Assembly: GCF_050003625.1 (NCBI RefSeq)
Contig: NC_134397.1
Location: forward strand, 226,920,537 to 226,984,536
Length of the DNA stretch: 64,000 bases
Source of the DNA: Haematobia irritans
Taxonomy: Eukaryota > Arthropoda > Insecta > Diptera > Muscidae
Direction: 5' to 3'
Position numbers and translations under genes: made by a program. Within the stretch, counting starts at the first letter, position 1. Each line of letters opens with the position of its first letter. This document shows, in pieces, positions 24,126 to 36,399 of this stretch. Under the pieces are notes generated by a model. The model ran no database searches. It was not told the DNA's origin and saw nothing but the letters and a program-made list of their open reading frames with translations.

Positions 24126-26180
24126 GCATAGTTTAGGAGATATGAGCAAAACAAGTTTTTCATATAAAAATTTCAATTTTTTCAGGATTTGGATGGAATT
24201 TTCGATTTTTTGGGGGTGGTCATGAATTAAGCTCCTTTTCGCTCTAGGACGCATAGTTTAGGAGATATGAGCAAAACAAGTTTTTCATATAAAAATTTCA
24301 ATTTTTTCAGGATTTGGATGGAATTTTCGATTTTTTGGGGGTGGTCATGAATTAAGCTCCTTTTCGCTCTAGGACGCATAGTTTAGGAGATATGAGCAAA
24401 ACAAGTTTTTCATATAAAAATTTCAATTTTTTCAGGATTTGGATGGAATTTTCGATTTTTTGGGGGTGGTCATGAATTAAGCTACTTTTCGCTCTAGGAC
24501 GCATAGTTTAGGAGATATGAGCAAAACAAGTTTTTCATATAAAAATTTCAATTTTTTCAGGATTTGGATGGAATTTTCGATTTTTTGGGGGTGGTCATGA
24601 ATTAAGCTCCTTTTCGCTCTAGGACGCATAGTTTAGGAGATATGAGCAAAACAAGTTTTTCATATAAAAATTTCAATTTTTTCAGGATTTGGATGGAATT
24701 TTCGATTTTTTGGGGGTGGTCATGAATTAAGCTCCTTTTCGCTCTAGGACGCATAGTTTAGGAGATATGAGCAAAACAAGTTTTTCATATAAAAATTTCA
24801 ATTTTTTCAGGATTTGGTTGGAATTTTCGATTTTTTGGGGGTGGTCATGAATTAAGCTCCTTTTCGCTCTAGGACGCATAGTTTAGGAGATATGAGCAAA
24901 ACAAGTTTTTCATATAAAAATTTCAATTTTTTCAGGATTTGGATGGAATTTTCGATTTTTTGGGGGTGGTCATGAATTAAGCTCCTTTTCGCTCTAGGAC
25001 GCATAGTTTAGGAGATATGAGCAAAACAAGTTTTTCATATAAAAATTTCAATTTTTTCAGGATTTGGATGGAATTTTCGATTTTTTGGGGGTGGTCATGA
25101 ATTAAGCTACTTTTCGCTGTAGGACGCATAGTTTAGGAGATATGAGCAAAACAAGTTTTTCATATAAAAATTTCAATTTTTTCAGGATTTGGATGGAATT
25201 TTCGATTTTTTGGGGGTGGTCATGAATTAAGCTACTTTTCGCTGTAGGACGCATAGTTTAGGAGATATGAGCAAAACAAGTTTTTCATATAAAAAATTCA
25301 ATTTTTTCAGGATTTGGATGGAATTTTCGATTTTTTGGGGGTGGTCATGAATTAAGCTCCTTTTCGCTCTAGGACGCATAGTTTAGGAGATATGAGCAAA
25401 ACAAGTTTTTCATATAAAAATTTCAATTTTTTCAGGATTTGGATGGAATTTTCGATTTTTTGGGGGTGGTCATGAATTAAGCTCCTTTTCGCTCTAGGAC
25501 GCATAGTTTAGGAGATATGAGCAAAACAAGTTTTTCATATAAAAATTTCAATTTTTTCAGGATTTGGATGGAATTTTCGATTTTTTGGGGGTGGTCATGA
25601 ATTAAGCTACTTTTCGCTGTAGGACGCATAGTTTAGGAGATATGAGCAAAACAAGTTTTTCATATAAAAATTTCAATTTTTTCAGGATTTGGATGGAATT
25701 TTCGATTTTTTGGGGGTGGTCATGAATTAAGCACCTTTTCGCTCTAGGACGCATAGTTTAGGAGATATGAGCAAAACAAGTTTTTCATATAAAAATTTCA
25801 ATTTTTTCAGGATTTGGATGGAATTTTCGATTTTTTGGGGGTGGTCATGAATTAAGCTCCTTTTCGCTCTAGGACGCATAGTTTAGGAGATATGAGCAAA
25901 ACAAGTTTTTCATATAAAAATTTCAATTTTTCAGGATTTGGATGGAATTTTCGATTTTTTGGGGGTGGTCATGAATTAAGCTCCTTTTCGCTCTAGGACG
26001 CATAGTTTAGGAGATATGAGCAAAACAAGTTTTTCATATAAAAATTTCAATTTTTTCAGGATTTGGATGGAATTTTCGATTTTTTGGGGGTGGTCATGAA
26101 TTAAGCTCCTTTTCGCTGTAGGACGCATAGTTTAGGAGATATGAGCAAAACAAGTTTTTCATATAAAAATTTAAATTTTT
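24110..26180 (+). repeat. Near-canonical monomers with a gctac subtype
   Basis: Mostly canonical monomers (ttcga, ggggg, gctctagg, caggatttggatg). A rare subtype carries gctacttttcgctgtagg at 25,106, 25,231 and 25,606, and one monomer near 25,291 has aaaaaattca. The same set of variants reappears near 36.8-37.4 kb, so this block has a relative 11.68 kb away. No gene is visible. Confidence 0.8.
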
Positions 26181-26420
26181 TCAAGATTTTGATGGAATTT
26201 TGCGATTTTTTGGGGGTGGTCATGAATTAAGCTCCTTTTCGCTCTAGGACGCATAGTTTAGGAGATATGAGCAAAACAAGTTTTTCATATAAAAATTTCA
26301 ATTTTTCAGGATTTGGATGGAATTTTCGATTTTTTGGGGGTGGTCATGAATTAAGCTCCTTTTCGCTCTAGGACGCATAGTTTATGAAATATGAGCAAAA
26401 CAAGATTTTTGGGGGTGGTC
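26181..26420 (+). repeat. Deletion-marker block (gcgatttttt / caagatttttgg), copy 1
   Basis: Two rare features occur together. One is a monomer with tcaagattttgatgg and an inserted G giving tttgcgatttt. The other, about 220 bp later, is a shortened monomer in which caag is joined to atttttgggggtgg, losing about 50 bp of the A/T tail. The same pair occurs at 30,375/30,595 and 33,317/33,530, which makes it a strong barcode. The monomer after the deletion carries cactgtagg in all three places. Confidence 0.85.
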
Positions 26421-26453
26421 ATGAATTAAGCTCCTTTTCACTGTAGGACGCAT

Positions 26454-27620
26454 AGTTTAGGAGATATGAGCAAAACAAGTTTTTCATATAAAAATTTCAA
26501 TTTTTTCAGGATTTGGATGGAATTTTCGATTTTTTGGGGGTGGTCATGAATTAAGCTCCTTTTCGCTCTAGGACGCATAGTTTAGGAGATATGAGCAAAA
26601 CAAGTTTTTCATATAAAAATTTCAATTTTTTCAGGATTTGGATGGAATTTTCGATTTTTTGGGGGTGGTCATGAATTAAGCTCCTTTTCGCTCTAGGACG
26701 CATAGTTTAGGAGATATGAGCAAAACAAGTTTTTCATATAAAAATTTCAATTTTTTCAGGATTTGGATGGAATTTTCGATTTTTTGGGGGTGGTCATGAA
26801 TTAAGCTCCTTTTCGCTCTAGGACGCATAGTTTAGGAGATATGAGCAAAACAAGTTTTTCATATAAAAATTTCAATTTTTTCAGGATTTGGATGGAATTT
26901 TCGATTTTTTGGGGGTGGTCATGAATTAAGCTCCTTTTCGCTCTAGGACGCATAGTTTAGGAGATATGAGCAAAACAAGTTTTTCATATAAAAATTTCAA
27001 TTTTTTCAGGATTTGGATGGAATTTTCGATTTTTTGGGGGTGGTCATGAATTAAGCTCCTTTTCGCTCTAGGACGCATAGTTTAGGAGATATGAGCAAAA
27101 CAAGTTTTTCATATAAAAATTTCAATTTTTTCAGGATTTGGATGGAATTTTCGATTTTTTGGGGGTGGTCATGAATTAAGCTCCTTTTCGCTCTAGGACG
27201 CATAGTTTAGGAGATATGAGCAAAACAAGTTTTTCATATAAAAATTTCAATTTTTTCAGGATTTGGATGGAATTTTCGATTTTTTGGGGGTGGTCATGAA
27301 TTAAGCTCCTTTTCGCTCTAGGACGCATAGTTTAGGAGATATGAGCAAAACAAGTTTTTCATATAAAAATTTCAATTTTTTCAGGATTTGGATGGAATTT
27401 TCGATTTTTTGGGGGTGGTCATGAATTAAGCTCCTTTTCGCTCTAGGACGCATAGTTTAGGAGATATGAGCAAAACAAGTTTTTCATATAAAAATTTCAA
27501 TTTTTTCAGGATTTGGATGGAATTTTCGATTTTTTGGGGGTGGTCATGAATTAAGCTCCTTTTCGCTCTAGGACGCATAGTTTAGGAGATATGAGCAAAA
27601 CAAGTTTTTCATATAAAAAT
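26454..27620 (+). repeat. Run of about nine identical-looking canonical monomers
   Basis: Monomers starting at 26,520, 26,645, 26,770, 26,895, 27,020, 27,145, 27,270, 27,395 and 27,520 show no difference that I can find by reading, and the spacing is exactly 125 bp. The first change is taaatttt near 27,620. This is the most homogeneous stretch of the window, and it suggests recent amplification of a single monomer type. Confidence 0.85.
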
Positions 27621-27999
27621 TTAAATTTTTTCAGGATTTGGATGGAATTTTCGATTTTTTGGGGGGTGGTCATGAATTAAGCTCCTTTTCGCTCTAGGAC
27701 GCATAGTTTAGGAGATATGAGCAGAACAAGTTTTTCATATAAAAATTTAAATTTTTTCAGGATTTGGATGGAATTTTCGATTTTTTGGAGGTGGTCATGA
27801 ATTAAGCTCCTTTTCGCTCTAGGACGCATAGTTTAGGAGATATGAGCAAAACAAGTTTTTCATATAAAAATTTCAATTTTTTCAGGATTTGGTTGGAATT
27901 TTCAATTTTTTGGGGGTGGTCATGAATTAAGCTCCTTTTCGCTGTAGGACGCATAGTTTAGGAGATATGAGCAAAACAAGTTTTTCATATAAAAATTTC

Positions 28000-30940
28000 A
28001 ATTTTTTCAGGATTTGGATGGAATTTTCGATTTTTTGGGGGTGGTCATGAATTAAGCTCCTTTTCGCTCTAGGACGCATAGTTTAGGAGATATGAGCAAA
28101 ACAAGTTTTTCATATAAAAATTTCAATTTTTTCAGGATTTGGATGGAATTTTCGATTTTTTGGGGGTGGTCATGAATTAAGCTCCTTTTCGCTCTAGGAC
28201 GCATAGTTTAGGAGATATTAACAGAACAAGTTTTTCATATAAAAATTTCAATTCTTTTAGGATTTGGTTGGAATTTTCGATTTTTTGGGGGTGGTCATGA
28301 ATTAAGCTCCTTTTCGCCGTAGGACGCATAGTTTAGGAGATATGAGCAAAACAAGTTTTTCATATAAAAATTTCATTTTTTCCAGGATTTGGATGGAATT
28401 TTCGATTTTTTGGGGGTGGTCATGAATTAAGCTCCTTTTCGCTCTAGGACGCATAGTTTAGGAGATATGAGCAAAACAAGTTTTTCATATAAAAATTTAA
28501 ATTTTTTCAGGATTTGGATGGAATTTTCGATTTTTTGGGGGGTGGTCATGAATTAAGCTCCTTTTCGCTCTAGGACGCATAGTTTAGGAGATATGAGCAG
28601 AACAAGTTTTTCATATAAAAATTTCAATTTTTTCAGGATTTGGTTGGAATTTTCAATTTTTTGGGAGTGGTCATGAATTAAGCTCCTTTTCGCTGTAGGA
28701 CGCATAGTTTAGGAGATATGAGCAAAACAAGTTTTTCATATAAAAATTTCAATTTTTTCAGGATTTGGATGGAATTTTCGATTTTTTGGGGGTGGTCATG
28801 AATTAAGCTCCTTTTCGCTGTAGGACGCATAGTTTAGGAGATATGAGCAAAACAAGTTTTTCATATAAAAATTTCAATTTTTTCAGGATTTGGATGGAAT
28901 TTTCGATTTTTTGGGGGTGGTCATGAATTAAGCTCCTTTTCGCTCTAGGACGCATAGTTTAGGAGATATGAGCAAAACAAGTTTTTCATATAAAAATTTC
29001 AATTTTTTCAGGATTTGGTTGGAATTTTCAATTTTTTGGGGGTGGTCATGAATTAAGCTCCTTTTCGCTGTAGGACGCATAGTTTAGGAGATATGAGCAA
29101 AACAAGTTTTTCATATAAAAATTTCATTTTTTCCAGGATTTGGATGGAATTTTCGATTTTGTGGGGGTGGTCATGAATTAAGCACCTTTTCGCTCTAGGA
29201 CGCATAGTTTAGGAGATATGAGCAAAACAAGTTTTTCATATAAAAATTTCAATTTTTTCAGGATTTGGATGGAATTTTCGATTTTTTGGGGGTGGTCATG
29301 AATTAAGCTCCTTTTCGCCGTAGGACGCATAGTTTATGAGATATGAGCAAAACAAGTTTTTCATATAAAAATTTCATTTTTTTCAGGATTTGGATGGAAT
29401 TTTCGATTTTTTGGGGGTGGTCATGAATTAAGCTCCTTTTCGCTGTAGGACGCATAGTTTAGGAGATATGAGCAAAACAAGTTTTTTATATAAAAATTTA
29501 AATTTTTTTAGGATTTGGTTGGAATTTTCGATTTTTTGGGGGTGGTCATGAATTAAGCTCCTTTTCGCTCTAGGACGCATAGTTTAGGAGATATGAGCAA
29601 AACAAGATTTTCATATAAAAATTTCAATTTTTTCAGGATGGAATTTTCAATTTTTTGGGGGTGGTCATGAATTAAGCTCCTTTTCGCTGTAGGACGCATA
29701 GTTTAGGAGATATGAGCAAAACAAGTTTTTCATATAAAAATTTCAATTTTTTCAGGATTTGGATGGAATTTTCGATTTTTTGGGGGTGGTCATGAATTAA
29801 GCTCCTTTTCGCTCTAGGACGCATAGTTTAGGAGATATGAGCAAAACAAGTTTTTCATATAAAAATTTCAATTTTTCAGGATTTGGATGGAATTTTCGAT
29901 TTTTTGGGGGTGGTCATGAATTAAGCTCCTTTTCGCTCTAGGACGCATAGTTTAGGAGATATGAGCAAAACAAGTTTTTCATATAAAAATTTCAATTTTT
30001 TCAGGATTTGGATGGAATTTTCGATTTTTTGGGGGTGGTCATGAATTAAGCTCCTTTTCGCTGTAGGACGCATAGTTTAGGAGATATGAGCAAAACAAGT
30101 TTTTCATATAAAAATTTCAATTTTTTTAGGATTTGGTTGGAATTTTCGAGTTTTTGGGGTGGTCATGAATTAAGCTCCTTTTCGCTCTAGGACGCATAGT
30201 TTATGAGATATGAGCAAAACAAGTTTTCCATATAAAAATTTCATTTTTTTCAGGATTTGGATGGAATTTTCGATTTTTTGGGGGTGGTCATGAATTAAGC
30301 TCCTTTTCGCTGTAGGACGCATAGTTTAGGAGATATGAGCAAAACAAGTTTTTCATATAAAAATTTAAATTTTTTCAAGATTTTGATGGAATTTTGCGAT
30401 TTTTTGGGGGTGGTCATGAATTAAGCTCCTTTTCGCTCTAGGACGCATAGTTTAGGAGATATGAGCAAAACAAGTTTTTCATATAAAAATTTCAATTTTT
30501 CAGGATTTGGATGGAATTTTCGATTTTTTGGGGGTGGTCATGAATTAAGCTCCTTTTCGCTCTAGGACGCATAGTTTATGAAATATGAGCAAAACAAGAT
30601 TTTTGGGGGTGGTCATGAATTAAGCTCCTTTTCACTGTAGGACGCATAGTTTAGGAGATATGAGCAAACAAATTTTTCATATAAAAATTTCAATTTTTTC
30701 AGGATTTGGATGGAATTTTCGATTTTTTGGGGGTGGTCATGAATTAAGCTCCTTTTCGCTCTAGGACGCATAGTTTAGGAGATATGAGCAAAACAAGTTT
30801 TTCATATAAAAATTTCAATTTTTTCAGGATTTGGATGGAATTTTCGATTTTTTGGGGGTGGTCATGAATTAAGCTCCTTTTCGCTCTAGGACGCATAGTT
30901 TAGGAGATATGAGCAAAACAAGTTTTTCATATAAAAATTT
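28000..30940 (+). repeat. 2,942-bp HOR unit, copy 1
   Basis: Rare variants in this block recur in the same order exactly 2,942 bp later: taacagaacaag at 28,219 and 31,161, a 6-bp loss giving caggatggaatt at 29,634 and 32,576, ttcgagtttttggggtgg at 30,148 and 33,090, and tcaagatttt at 30,375 and 33,317. The unit contains about 23.5 monomers and ends with the caagatttttgg deletion monomer plus canonical monomers. Upstream, at 27,893-27,940, the partner positions differ, which sets the start near 28,000. Confidence 0.9.
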
Positions 30941-30941
30941 C

Positions 30942-33870
30942 AATTTTTTCAGGATTTGGATGGAATTTTCGATTTTTTGGGGGTGGTCATGAATTAAGCT
31001 CCTTTTCGCTCTAGGACGCATAGTTTAGGAGATATGAGCAAAACAAGTTTTTCATATAAAAATTTCAATTTTTTCAGGATTTGGATGGAATTTTCGATTT
31101 TTTGGGGGTGGTCATGAATTAAGCTCCTTTTCGCTCTAGGACGCATAGTTTAGGAGATATTAACAGAACAAGTTTTTCATATAAAAATTTCAATTCTTTT
31201 AGGATTTGGTTGGAATTTTCGATTTTTTGGGGGTGGTCATGAATTAAGCTCCTTTTCGCCGTAGGACGCATAGTTTAGGAGATATGAGCAAAACAAGTTT
31301 TTCATATAAAAATTTCATTTTTTCCAGGATTTGGATGGAATTTTCGATTTTTTGGGGGTGGTCATGAATTAAGCTCCTTTTCGCTCTAGGACGCATAGTT
31401 TAGGAGATATGAGCAAAACAAGTTTTTCATATAAAAATTTAAATTTTTTCAGGATTTGGATGGAATTTTCGATTTTTTGGGGGGTGGTCATGAATTAAGC
31501 TCCTTTTCGCTCTAGGACGCATAGTTTAGGAGATATGAGCAGAACAAGTTTTTCATATAAAAATTTCAATTTTTTCAGGATTTGGTTGGAATTTTCAATT
31601 TTTTGGGAGTGGTCATGAATTAAGCTCCTTTTCGCTGTAGGACGCATAGTTTAGGAGATATGAGCAAAACAAGTTTTTCATATAAAAATTTCAATTTTTT
31701 CAGGATTTGGATGGAATTTTCGATTTTTTGGGGGTGGTCATGAATTAAGCTCCTTTTCGCTGTAGGACGCATAGTTTAGGAGATATGAGCAAAACAAGTT
31801 TTTCATATAAAAATTTCAATTTTTTCAGGATTTGGATGGAATTTTCGATTTTTTGGGGGTGGTCATGAATTAAGCTCCTTTTCGCTCTAGGACGCATAGT
31901 TTAGGAGATATGAGCAAAACAAGTTTTTCATATAAAAATTTCAATTTTTTCAGGATTTGGTTGGAATTTTCAATTTTTTGGGGGTGGTCATGAATTAAGC
32001 TCCTTTTCGCTGTAGGACGCATAGTTTAGGAGATATGAGCAAAACAAGTTTTTCATATAAAAATTTCATTTTTTCCAGGATTTGGATGGAATTTTCGATT
32101 TTGTGGGGGTGGTCATGAATTAAGCACCTTTTCGCTCTAGGACGCATAGTTTAGGAGATATGAGCAAAACAAGTTTTTCATATAAAAATTTCAATTTTTT
32201 CAGGATTTGGATGGAATTTTCGATTTTTTGGGGGTGGTCATGAATTAAGCTCCTTTTCGCCGTAGGACGCATAGTTTATGAGATATGAGCAAAACAAGTT
32301 TTTCATATAAAAATTTCATTTTTTTCAGGATTTGGATGGAATTTTCGATTTTTTGGGGGTGGTCATGAATTAAGCTCCTTTTCGCTGTAGGACGCATAGT
32401 TTAGGAGATATGAGCAAAACAAGTTTTTTATATAAAAATTTCAATTTTTTTAGGATTTGGTTGGAATTTTCGATTTTTTGGGGGTGGTCATGAATTAAGC
32501 TCCTTTTCGCTCTAGGACGCATAGTTTAGGAGATATGAGCAAAACAAGATTTTCATATAAAAATTTCAATTTTTTCAGGATGGAATTTTCAATTTTTTGG
32601 GGGTGGTCATGAATTAAGCTCCTTTTCGCTGTAGGACGCATAGTTTAGGAGATATGAGCAAAACAAGTTTTTCATATAAAAATTTCAATTTTTTCAGGAT
32701 TTGGATGGAATTTTCGATTTTTTGGGGGTGGTCATGAATTAAGCTCCTTTTCGCTCTAGGACGCATAGTTTAGGAGATATGAGCAAAACAAGTTTTTCAT
32801 ATAAAAATTTCAATTTTTCAGGATTTGGATGGAATTTTCGATTTTTTGGGGGTGGTCATGAATTAAGCTCCTTTTCGCTCTAGGACGCATAGTTTAGGAG
32901 ATATGAGCAAAACAAGTTTTTCATATAAAAATTTCAATTTTTTCAGGATTTGGATGGAATTTTCGATTTTTTGGGGGTGGTCATGAATTAAGCTCCTTTT
33001 CGCTGTAGGACGCATAGTTTAGGAGATATGAGCAAAACAAGTTTTTCATATAAAAATTTCAATTTTTTTAGGATTTGGTTGGAATTTTCGAGTTTTTGGG
33101 GTGGTCATGAATTAAGCTCCTTTTCGCTCTAGGACGCATAGTTTATGAGATATGAGCAAAACAAGTTTTCCATATAAAAATTTCATTTTTTTCAGGATTT
33201 GGATGGAATTTTCGATTTTTTGGGGGTGGTCATGAATTAAGCTCCTTTTCGCTGTAGGACGCATAGTTTAGGAGATATGAGCAAAACAAGTTTTTCATAT
33301 AAAAATTTAAATTTTTTCAAGATTTTGATGGAATTTTGCGATTTTTTGGGGGTGGTCATGAATTAAGCTCCTTTTCGCTCTAGGACGCATAGTTTAGGAG
33401 ATAAACAAGTTTTTCATATAAAAATTTCAATTTTTCAGGATTTGGATGGAATTTTCGATTTTTTGGGGGTGGTCATGAATTAAGCTCCTTTTCGCTCTAG
33501 GACGCATAGTTTATGAAATATGAGCAAAACAAGATTTTTGGGGGTGGTCATGAATTAAGCTCCTTTTCACTGTAGGACGCATAGTTTAGGAGATATGAGC
33601 AAAAAAATTTTTCATATAAAAATTTCAATTTTTTCAGGATTTGGATGGAATTTTCGATTTTTTGGGGGTGGTCATGAATTAAGCTCCTTTTCGCTCTAGG
33701 ACGCATAGTTTAGGAGATATGAGCAAAACAAGTTTTTCATATAAAAATTTCAATTTTTTCAGGATTTGGATGGAATTTTCGATTTTTTGGGGGTGGTCAT
33801 GAATTAAGCTCCTTTTCGCTCTAGGACGCATAGTTTAGGAGATATGAGCAAAACAAGTTTTTCATATAAA
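30942..33870 (+). repeat. 2,942-bp HOR unit, copy 2
   Basis: This copy is nearly identical to 28,000-30,940 and directly adjacent to it. Private changes include loss of 7 bp near 33,405 (gagataaacaag for gagatatgagcaaaacaag), which reduces the later offset to 2,935 bp, and gcaaaaaaattt near 33,600. So few differences across almost 3 kb indicate a young tandem duplication. Confidence 0.9.
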
Positions 33871-34593
33871 AATTTCAATTTTTCAGGATTTGGATGGAAT
33901 TTTCGATTTTTTGGGGGTGGTCATGAATTAAGCACCTTTTCGCTCTAGGACGCATAGTTTAGGAGATATGAGCAAAACAAGTTTTTCATATAAAAATTTC
34001 ATTTTTTCCAGGATTTGGATGGAATTTTCGATTTTTTGGGGGTGGTCATGAATTAAGCTCCTTTTCGCTCTAGGACGCATAGTTTAGGAGATATGAGCAA
34101 AACAAGTTTTTCATATAAAAATTTAAATTTTTTCAGGATTTGGATGGAATTTTAATTTTTTTGGGGGTGGTCATGAATTAAGCTCCTTTTCGCTGTAGGA
34201 CGCATAGTTTAGGAGATATGAGCAAAACAAGTTTTTCATAAAAAATTTCAATTTTTTTAGGATTTGGATGGAATTTTCGATTTTTTGGGGGTGGTCATGA
34301 ATTAAGCTCCTTTTCGCTCTAGGACGCATAGTTTATGAGATATGAGCAAAACAAGTTTTCCATATAAAAATTTCATTTTTTCAGGATTTGGATGGAATTT
34401 TCGATTTTTTGGGGGTGGTCATGAATTAAGCTCCTTTTCGCTGTAGGACGCATAGTTTAGGAGATATGAGCAAAACAAGTTTTTCATATAAAAATTTCAA
34501 TTTTTTCAGGATTTGGATGGAATTTTCGATTTTTTGGGGGTGGTCATGAATTAAGCTCCTTTTCGCTTTAGGACGCATAGTTTAGGAGATATG
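33870..34593 (+). repeat. B-like fragment
   Basis: The order here is a shortened caatttttcagg tail, a gcacc monomer, a cattttttccagg tail, a ttaattt start, then tttttcataaaaaattt near 34,230 and tttatgag with tttccat. It matches the first third of block B (46.2-46.8 kb) and partly 40.3-40.7 kb. This looks like an older or displaced copy of B sequence. The run ends at a monomer with gctttagg and gagcaacacaag at 34,593, a marker used through the rest of the window. Confidence 0.7.
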
Positions 34594-35518
34594 AGCAACA
34601 CAAGTTTTTCATATAAAAATTTCAATTTTTTCAGGATTTGGATGGAATTTTCGATCTTTTGGGGGTGGTCATGAATTAAGCTCCTTTTCGCTCTAGGACG
34701 CATAGTTTAGGAGATATGAGCAAAACAAGTTTTTCATATAAAAATTTCAATTTTTTCAGGATTTGGATGGAATTTTCGATTTTGTGGGGGTGGTCATGAA
34801 TTAAGCTCCTTTTCGCTCTAGGACGCATAGTTTAGGAGATATGAGCAAAACAAGTTTTTCATATAAAAATTTAAATTTTTTCAGAATTTGTTTGGAATTT
34901 TTAATTTTTTGGGGGTGGTCATGAATTAAGCTCCATTTCGCTGTAGGACGCATAGTTTAGGAGATATGAGCAAAACAAGTTTTTCATATAAAAATTTCAA
35001 TTTTTTCAGGATTTGGATGGAATTTTCGATTTTGTGGGGCTGGTCATGAATTAAGCTCCTTTTCGCTCTAGGACGCATAGTTTAGGAGATATGAGCAAAA
35101 CAAGTTTTTCATATAAAAATTTCAATTTTTTCAGGATTTGGATGGAATTTTCGATTTTTTGGGGGTGGTCATGAATTAAGCTCCTTTTCGCTCTAGGACG
35201 CATAGTTTAGGAGATATGAGCAAAACAAGTTTTTCATATAAAAATTTCAATTTTTTCAGGATTTGGATGGAATTTTCGATTTTTTGGGGGTGGTCATGAA
35301 TTAAGCTCCTTTTCGCTCTAGGACGCATAGTTTAGGAGATATGAGCAAAACAAGATTTTCATATAAAAATTTCAATTTTTTCAGGATTTGGATGGAATTT
35401 TCGATTTTTTGGGGGTGGTCATGAATTAAGCTCCTTTTCGCTCTAGGACGCATAGTTTAGGAGATATGAGCAAAACAAGTTTTTCATATAAAAATTTCAA
35501 TTTTTCAGGATTTGGAGG

Positions 35519-35578
35519 GAATTTACGATTTTTTGGGGGTGGTCATATTAAAATTTCAATTTTTTCAGGATTTGGATG
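35519..35578 (+). repeat. 60-bp truncated monomer with gaatttacg start
   Basis: The monomer starts gaatttacga instead of gaattttcga, is preceded by ttggagg, and jumps from gtggtcat to attaaaatttc. The centre is lost between the two TCAT sites. Equivalent 60-bp monomers lie at 35,828-35,887, 41,879-41,938, 42,063-42,122, 44,419-44,478, 44,728-44,787, 47,399-47,458 and 47,708-47,767, with more near 50.45, 50.75, 53.17, 53.48, 56.60, 56.91, 59.65, 59.96 and 62.13 kb. All share the same linked substitutions, so they descend from one event. Confidence 0.9.
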
Positions 35579-36012
35579 GAATTTTCGATTTTTTGGGGGT
35601 GGTCATGAATTAAGCTCCTTTTCGCTGTAGGACGCATAGTTTAGGAGATATGAGCAAAACAAGTTTTTCATATAAAAATTTCAATTTTTTCAGGATTTGG
35701 ATGGAATTTTCGATTTTTTGGGGGTGGTCATGAATTAAGCTCCTTTTCGCTCTAGGACGCATAGTTTAGGAAATATGAGCAAAACAAGTTTTTCATATAA
35801 AAATTTCAATTTTTCAGGATTTGGAGGGAATTTACGATTTTTTGGGGGTGGTCATATTAAAATTTCAATTTGTTCAGGATTTGGATGGAATTTTCGATTT
35901 TTTGGGGGTGGTCATGAATTAAGCTCCTTTTCGCTCTAGGACGCATAGTTTAGGAGATATGAGCAAAACAAGTTTTTCATATAAAAATTTAAATTTTTTC
36001 AGGATTTGGATG

Positions 36013-36126
36013 GAATTTTCGATTTTTTGGGGGTGGTCATGAATTATGCTTCTTTCGCATAGTTTAGGAGATATGAGTAAAACAAGTTTTTCATATAAAA
36101 ATTTCAATTTTTTCAGGATTTGGATG
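36013..36126 (+). repeat. 114-bp variant monomer (attatgcttctttcgc)
   Basis: The segment gaattaagctccttttcgctctaggacg is reduced to gaattatgcttctttcg before catag, a loss of 11 bp including the bases between two CGC motifs. The length of 114 is a multiple of three, which keeps one minus-strand frame open and gives the 82-88 codon shadows. Copies lie near 42,278, 45,444, 47,926, 51,225, 53,700, 57,125, 60,424 and 62,344, always in the same HOR context. Confidence 0.85.
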
Positions 36127-36399
36127 GAATTTTCGATTTTTTGGGGGTGGTCATGAATTAAGCTCCTTTTCGCTCTAGGACGCATAGTTTAGGAGATATG
36201 AGCAAAACAAGTTTTTCATATAAAAATTTCAATTTTTTCAGGATTTGGTTGGAATTTTCAATTTTTTGGGGGTGGTCATGAATTAAGCTCCTTTTCGCTG
36301 TAGGACGCATAGTTTATGAGATATGAGCAAAACAAGTTTTTCATATAAAAATTTCATTTTTTTCAGGATTTGGATGGAATTTTCGATTTTTTGGGGGTG

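Larger units (their letters stand above)
34593..36240 (+). repeat. C unit, copy 1 (gagcaaca marker to attatgc monomer)
   Basis: Ordered markers are gagcaaca at 34,593, tttgtttgg with ctccatttcg near 34,890-34,935, caagattttc at 35,351, tttggaggga with a 60-bp truncated monomer at 35,511, a second at 35,820, and the short attatgcttctttcgc monomer at 36,043. The first three recur 6,360 bp later in copy 2. Two of the truncated monomers lie 310 bp apart, as in B blocks. No coding sequence is visible. Confidence 0.85.

Noticed and set aside
35919..36185. Minus-strand open frame of 88 codons, with similar 61-88-codon frames at many places (782-967, 13759-13944, 42154-42420, 47799-48065, 53577-53843, 57001-57267, 62220-62486)
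   Set aside because: One minus-strand frame of the monomer has no stop for about a monomer length. Because 125 is not a multiple of three, the frame shifts in the next monomer and meets TAA in gcttaa. The longer frames occur only where a 114-bp or other shortened monomer keeps the phase. Nothing indicates a protein.
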